DNA from: Candidatus Baldrarchaeota archaeon
GTDB lineage: Archaea > Asgardarchaeota > Baldrarchaeia > Baldrarchaeales > DXJG01
Assembly: GCA_030587435.1 (NCBI GenBank)
Contig: JAUQZC010000132.1
Coordinates: 1-6,041 of the forward strand
DNA length: 6,041 bases
Direction of reading: 5' to 3'
Below the pieces are notes generated by a model. It searched no databases, had not been told where the DNA came from, and saw only the letters and a program-made list of their open reading frames with translations. Position numbers and translations under genes: made by a program. Positions 4,691-6,041 of this stretch are shown piece after piece; positions within the stretch are counted from its first letter, which is position 1, and the number at the start of each line of letters is the position of its first letter.

Positions 4691-6041
4691 ATGTTGCCAG
4701 AAGAAGGTAAAATGGTTTTAGGGTTTAAAAAAGATGTAGAAGAGTTAAAAGACGCGATTGGAAGCTTTGAAAACGAGGCTTCAAGGCTCCTATCTTCAAC
4801 CTTGGTTGAAACCACAAAGTTTCTTGGAGGACTAACAGAGGAAGCAAAAAACAGGGTTGAACAATTTATCGAGAATTTTAGAAGCTCCTCATGGGATATT
4901 TCAAAAGAAGTTATAGGGAAAATTGCGGGAATAAACGAGAAAACCAGTCTTATTTTCGAAGAACTGAGCGATAAATTATCGAGAATATTTAGCAAATCAC
5001 TATCTGAAACCACAGCCGCACTAAAAGAACTTATATCCTCCATCGAATCTGACTCACAATCAACGGTAACAGAAATTAAAACAAAAATGAATGAAACTTT
5101 GAACGAAGCCGGAAAAAGCATTGAAGAAGCGTTTAGCAATCTTTACAGCGGAATTTCTTCCCAGATAGCAGAGAAAATCGTTGACTACCAGTCAGCAGCT
5201 GCCCAGCTGTCTAAGCGAATTCAGAAAAGCTTAGAAAGCATCGCAGAAACTGGAACATCTACATTTGACACATCACTGGAAAGCATCGAAAAAGCGTTCA
5301 CAAGCATATTAGACCAGCTAAAAAGCATTGAGGAAGTTATTAAGAAGACTCAAACCGAATTGCTTGAAAAAATCAATGGTTCAAAAACATCGATGACAGA
5401 GGAAATCAATAAGGCTCGACACGATGTTGAGGAAGCTATGAATCTTCATGGTTCAAAAGTTGAAAGCGATCTTAAAGCTTTGGAAGAAAGTATAAAAAGT
5501 GAGTTAGAAAAGACATCTTCCTCAGTTAGAAGTTCTCTTAGTTCACATTTAGAAAGTGCTTCCAGAGACTTTGAAACGAAGATGACAAGTTTTGCTGCTG
5601 ATGTTAGAGGTAAGGTTGACAACGTTGCAGCAAAAGTATCATCCTATTTAACATCCTCTAAAGGTGAAGCCAGCGATCTAATTAGATCTAGAGCTGAAGA
5701 ATATAAGTCCGTAACTTCTGGCGTTTCGGACGATATAAAAGCTGCTTTTGAAAAAGCTGTGAGTACAGCTGACCAGCAAAAAGATGAATTGGTTTCTTCA
5801 ATAGGCGGAGTTATTAATAGAGGTTTAGGGGAAATCGAAAAAACTTTTGAAACAGTAAAAAGTGAAGTTAAAAACAGAATCTCTCCGCTAAGGGATATTA
5901 TTGATAGATTCTCGGAAGTTACCGATCTCTTCGTGTTACCAGATAAGAAAATTGTTGAACAATATATGGCAAATATAGCGGGAAGAGCTAAATCCTCTCT
6001 TTTCGCCGTTGTACCAGCAGACATGGAAAACGTGTTAAAAT
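4691..6041 (+). CDS. Long coiled-coil-like protein, function unknown (runs off right edge)
   Basis: Open for 450 codons to the window end with no stop. After the first few residues (P3) there is no proline until P399, and no cysteine at all. The stretch is rich in Glu, Lys, Ser and Ala with hydrophobics spaced as in amphipathic helices (LESIEKAFTSILDQLKSIEEV and similar units recur), so one very long helix or helical bundle is expected, as in apolipoprotein-like, phasin-like or SMC-like repeats. There is no N-terminal signal or membrane segment, so it is probably cytoplasmic. From about 417 the pattern changes: LPDKKIVEQYMANIAGRAKS, then LFAVVP and ADMENVLK, a helix-strand-helix start that recalls the C-terminal effector or PLD-like domain of TrmB-type regulators; this is only a resemblance. 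ATG 4691 is chosen because the TATA box at 4647-4656 and GGGGGA at 4682-4687 fit it; in-frame ATG 4622 is upstream of the promoter, and ATG 4712 has a weaker site. Serine codon use switches near codon 260. Confidence 0.8.
   Translation, partial: MLPEEGKMVLGFKKDVEELKDAIGSFENEASRLLSSTLVETTKFLGGLTEEAKNRVEQFIENFRSSSWDISKEVIGKIAGINEKTSLIFEELSDKLSRIFSKSLSETTAALKELISSIESDSQSTVTEIKTKMNETLNEAGKSIEEAFSNLYSGISSQIAEKIVDYQSAAAQLSKRIQKSLESIAETGTSTFDTSLESIEKAFTSILDQLKSIEEVIKKTQTELLEKINGSKTSMTEEINKARHDVEEAMNLHGSKVESDLKALEESIKSELEKTSSSVRSSLSSHLESASRDFETKMTSFAADVRGKVDNVAAKVSSYLTSSKGEASDLIRSRAEEYKSVTSGVSDDIKAAFEKAVSTADQQKDELVSSIGGVINRGLGEIEKTFETVKSEVKNRISPLRDIIDRFSEVTDLFVLPDKKIVEQYMANIAGRAKSSLFAVVPADMENVLK

Noticed and set aside
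4663..5139. Minus-strand frame of 158 codons
   Set aside because: Antisense to the coiled-coil gene; its Ser/Phe/Leu-rich translation is the mirror of Glu/Lys/Ser codons. The same holds for the minus frame at 5644-6024.
1..6041. tRNA, rRNA, CRISPR array, insertion sequence
   Set aside because: Looked for in the intergenic stretches (255-367, 1119-1394, 2859-3004, 4271-4690); no cloverleaf, regularly spaced repeats or transposase frame was seen.

Overview
The window reads as archaeal chromosomal DNA of fairly low G+C content. The archaeal signs are: TATA-box-like elements about 25-30 bp before the inferred transcript starts, very short leaders carrying GGTG/GGAGG-type ribosome sites, a class II HMG-CoA reductase (the mevalonate step of archaeal lipid synthesis), a VapBC toxin-antitoxin pair of archaeal type, a signal-anchored surface protein with few known domains, and heavy use of AGA/AGG and ATA codons. 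I cannot name the lineage from sequence alone. Class II HMG-CoA reductase is known in Archaeoglobales, Thermoplasmata and several uncultured groups, so an uncultured archaeon (for example of Bathyarchaeia type) is only a guess.

Layout, left to right. The left edge (minus strand) holds the first 84 codons of an MFS permease, starting at a TTG with a strong ribosome site. Next, also on minus, is a two-gene vapB-vapC operon (1118 down to 368) in which the toxin start overlaps the antitoxin stop; a possible 20-codon reading frame precedes it. On plus, 1395-2858 encodes a 487-residue membrane-anchored extracellular protein with a carboxypeptidase-regulatory-like (Ig-fold) domain followed by an aromatic-rich domain I do not recognise. 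It converges on the HMG-CoA reductase gene (minus, 3005-4270). A 420-base divergent intergenic region follows; it carries promoters for both flanking genes, a 14-bp perfect palindrome and a long inverted repeat with downstream T tracts that might mark a small RNA. The right edge (plus, from 4691) is a very long, proline-free and cysteine-free, coiled-coil-like protein that runs out of the window just as an apparent globular domain begins.

The genes look like independent transcription units (except vapB-vapC) and do not form one pathway: HMG-CoA reductase is housekeeping, vapBC is accessory, and the two plus-strand proteins are structural or surface-type proteins of unknown role. The most unusual points are the long helical protein with its abrupt internal switch in serine codon use near base 5470, the candidate structured RNA at about 4469-4617, and a VapC that lacks one of the usual acidic PIN residues. 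I did not see a defence island, CRISPR array, rRNA, tRNA or insertion sequence.
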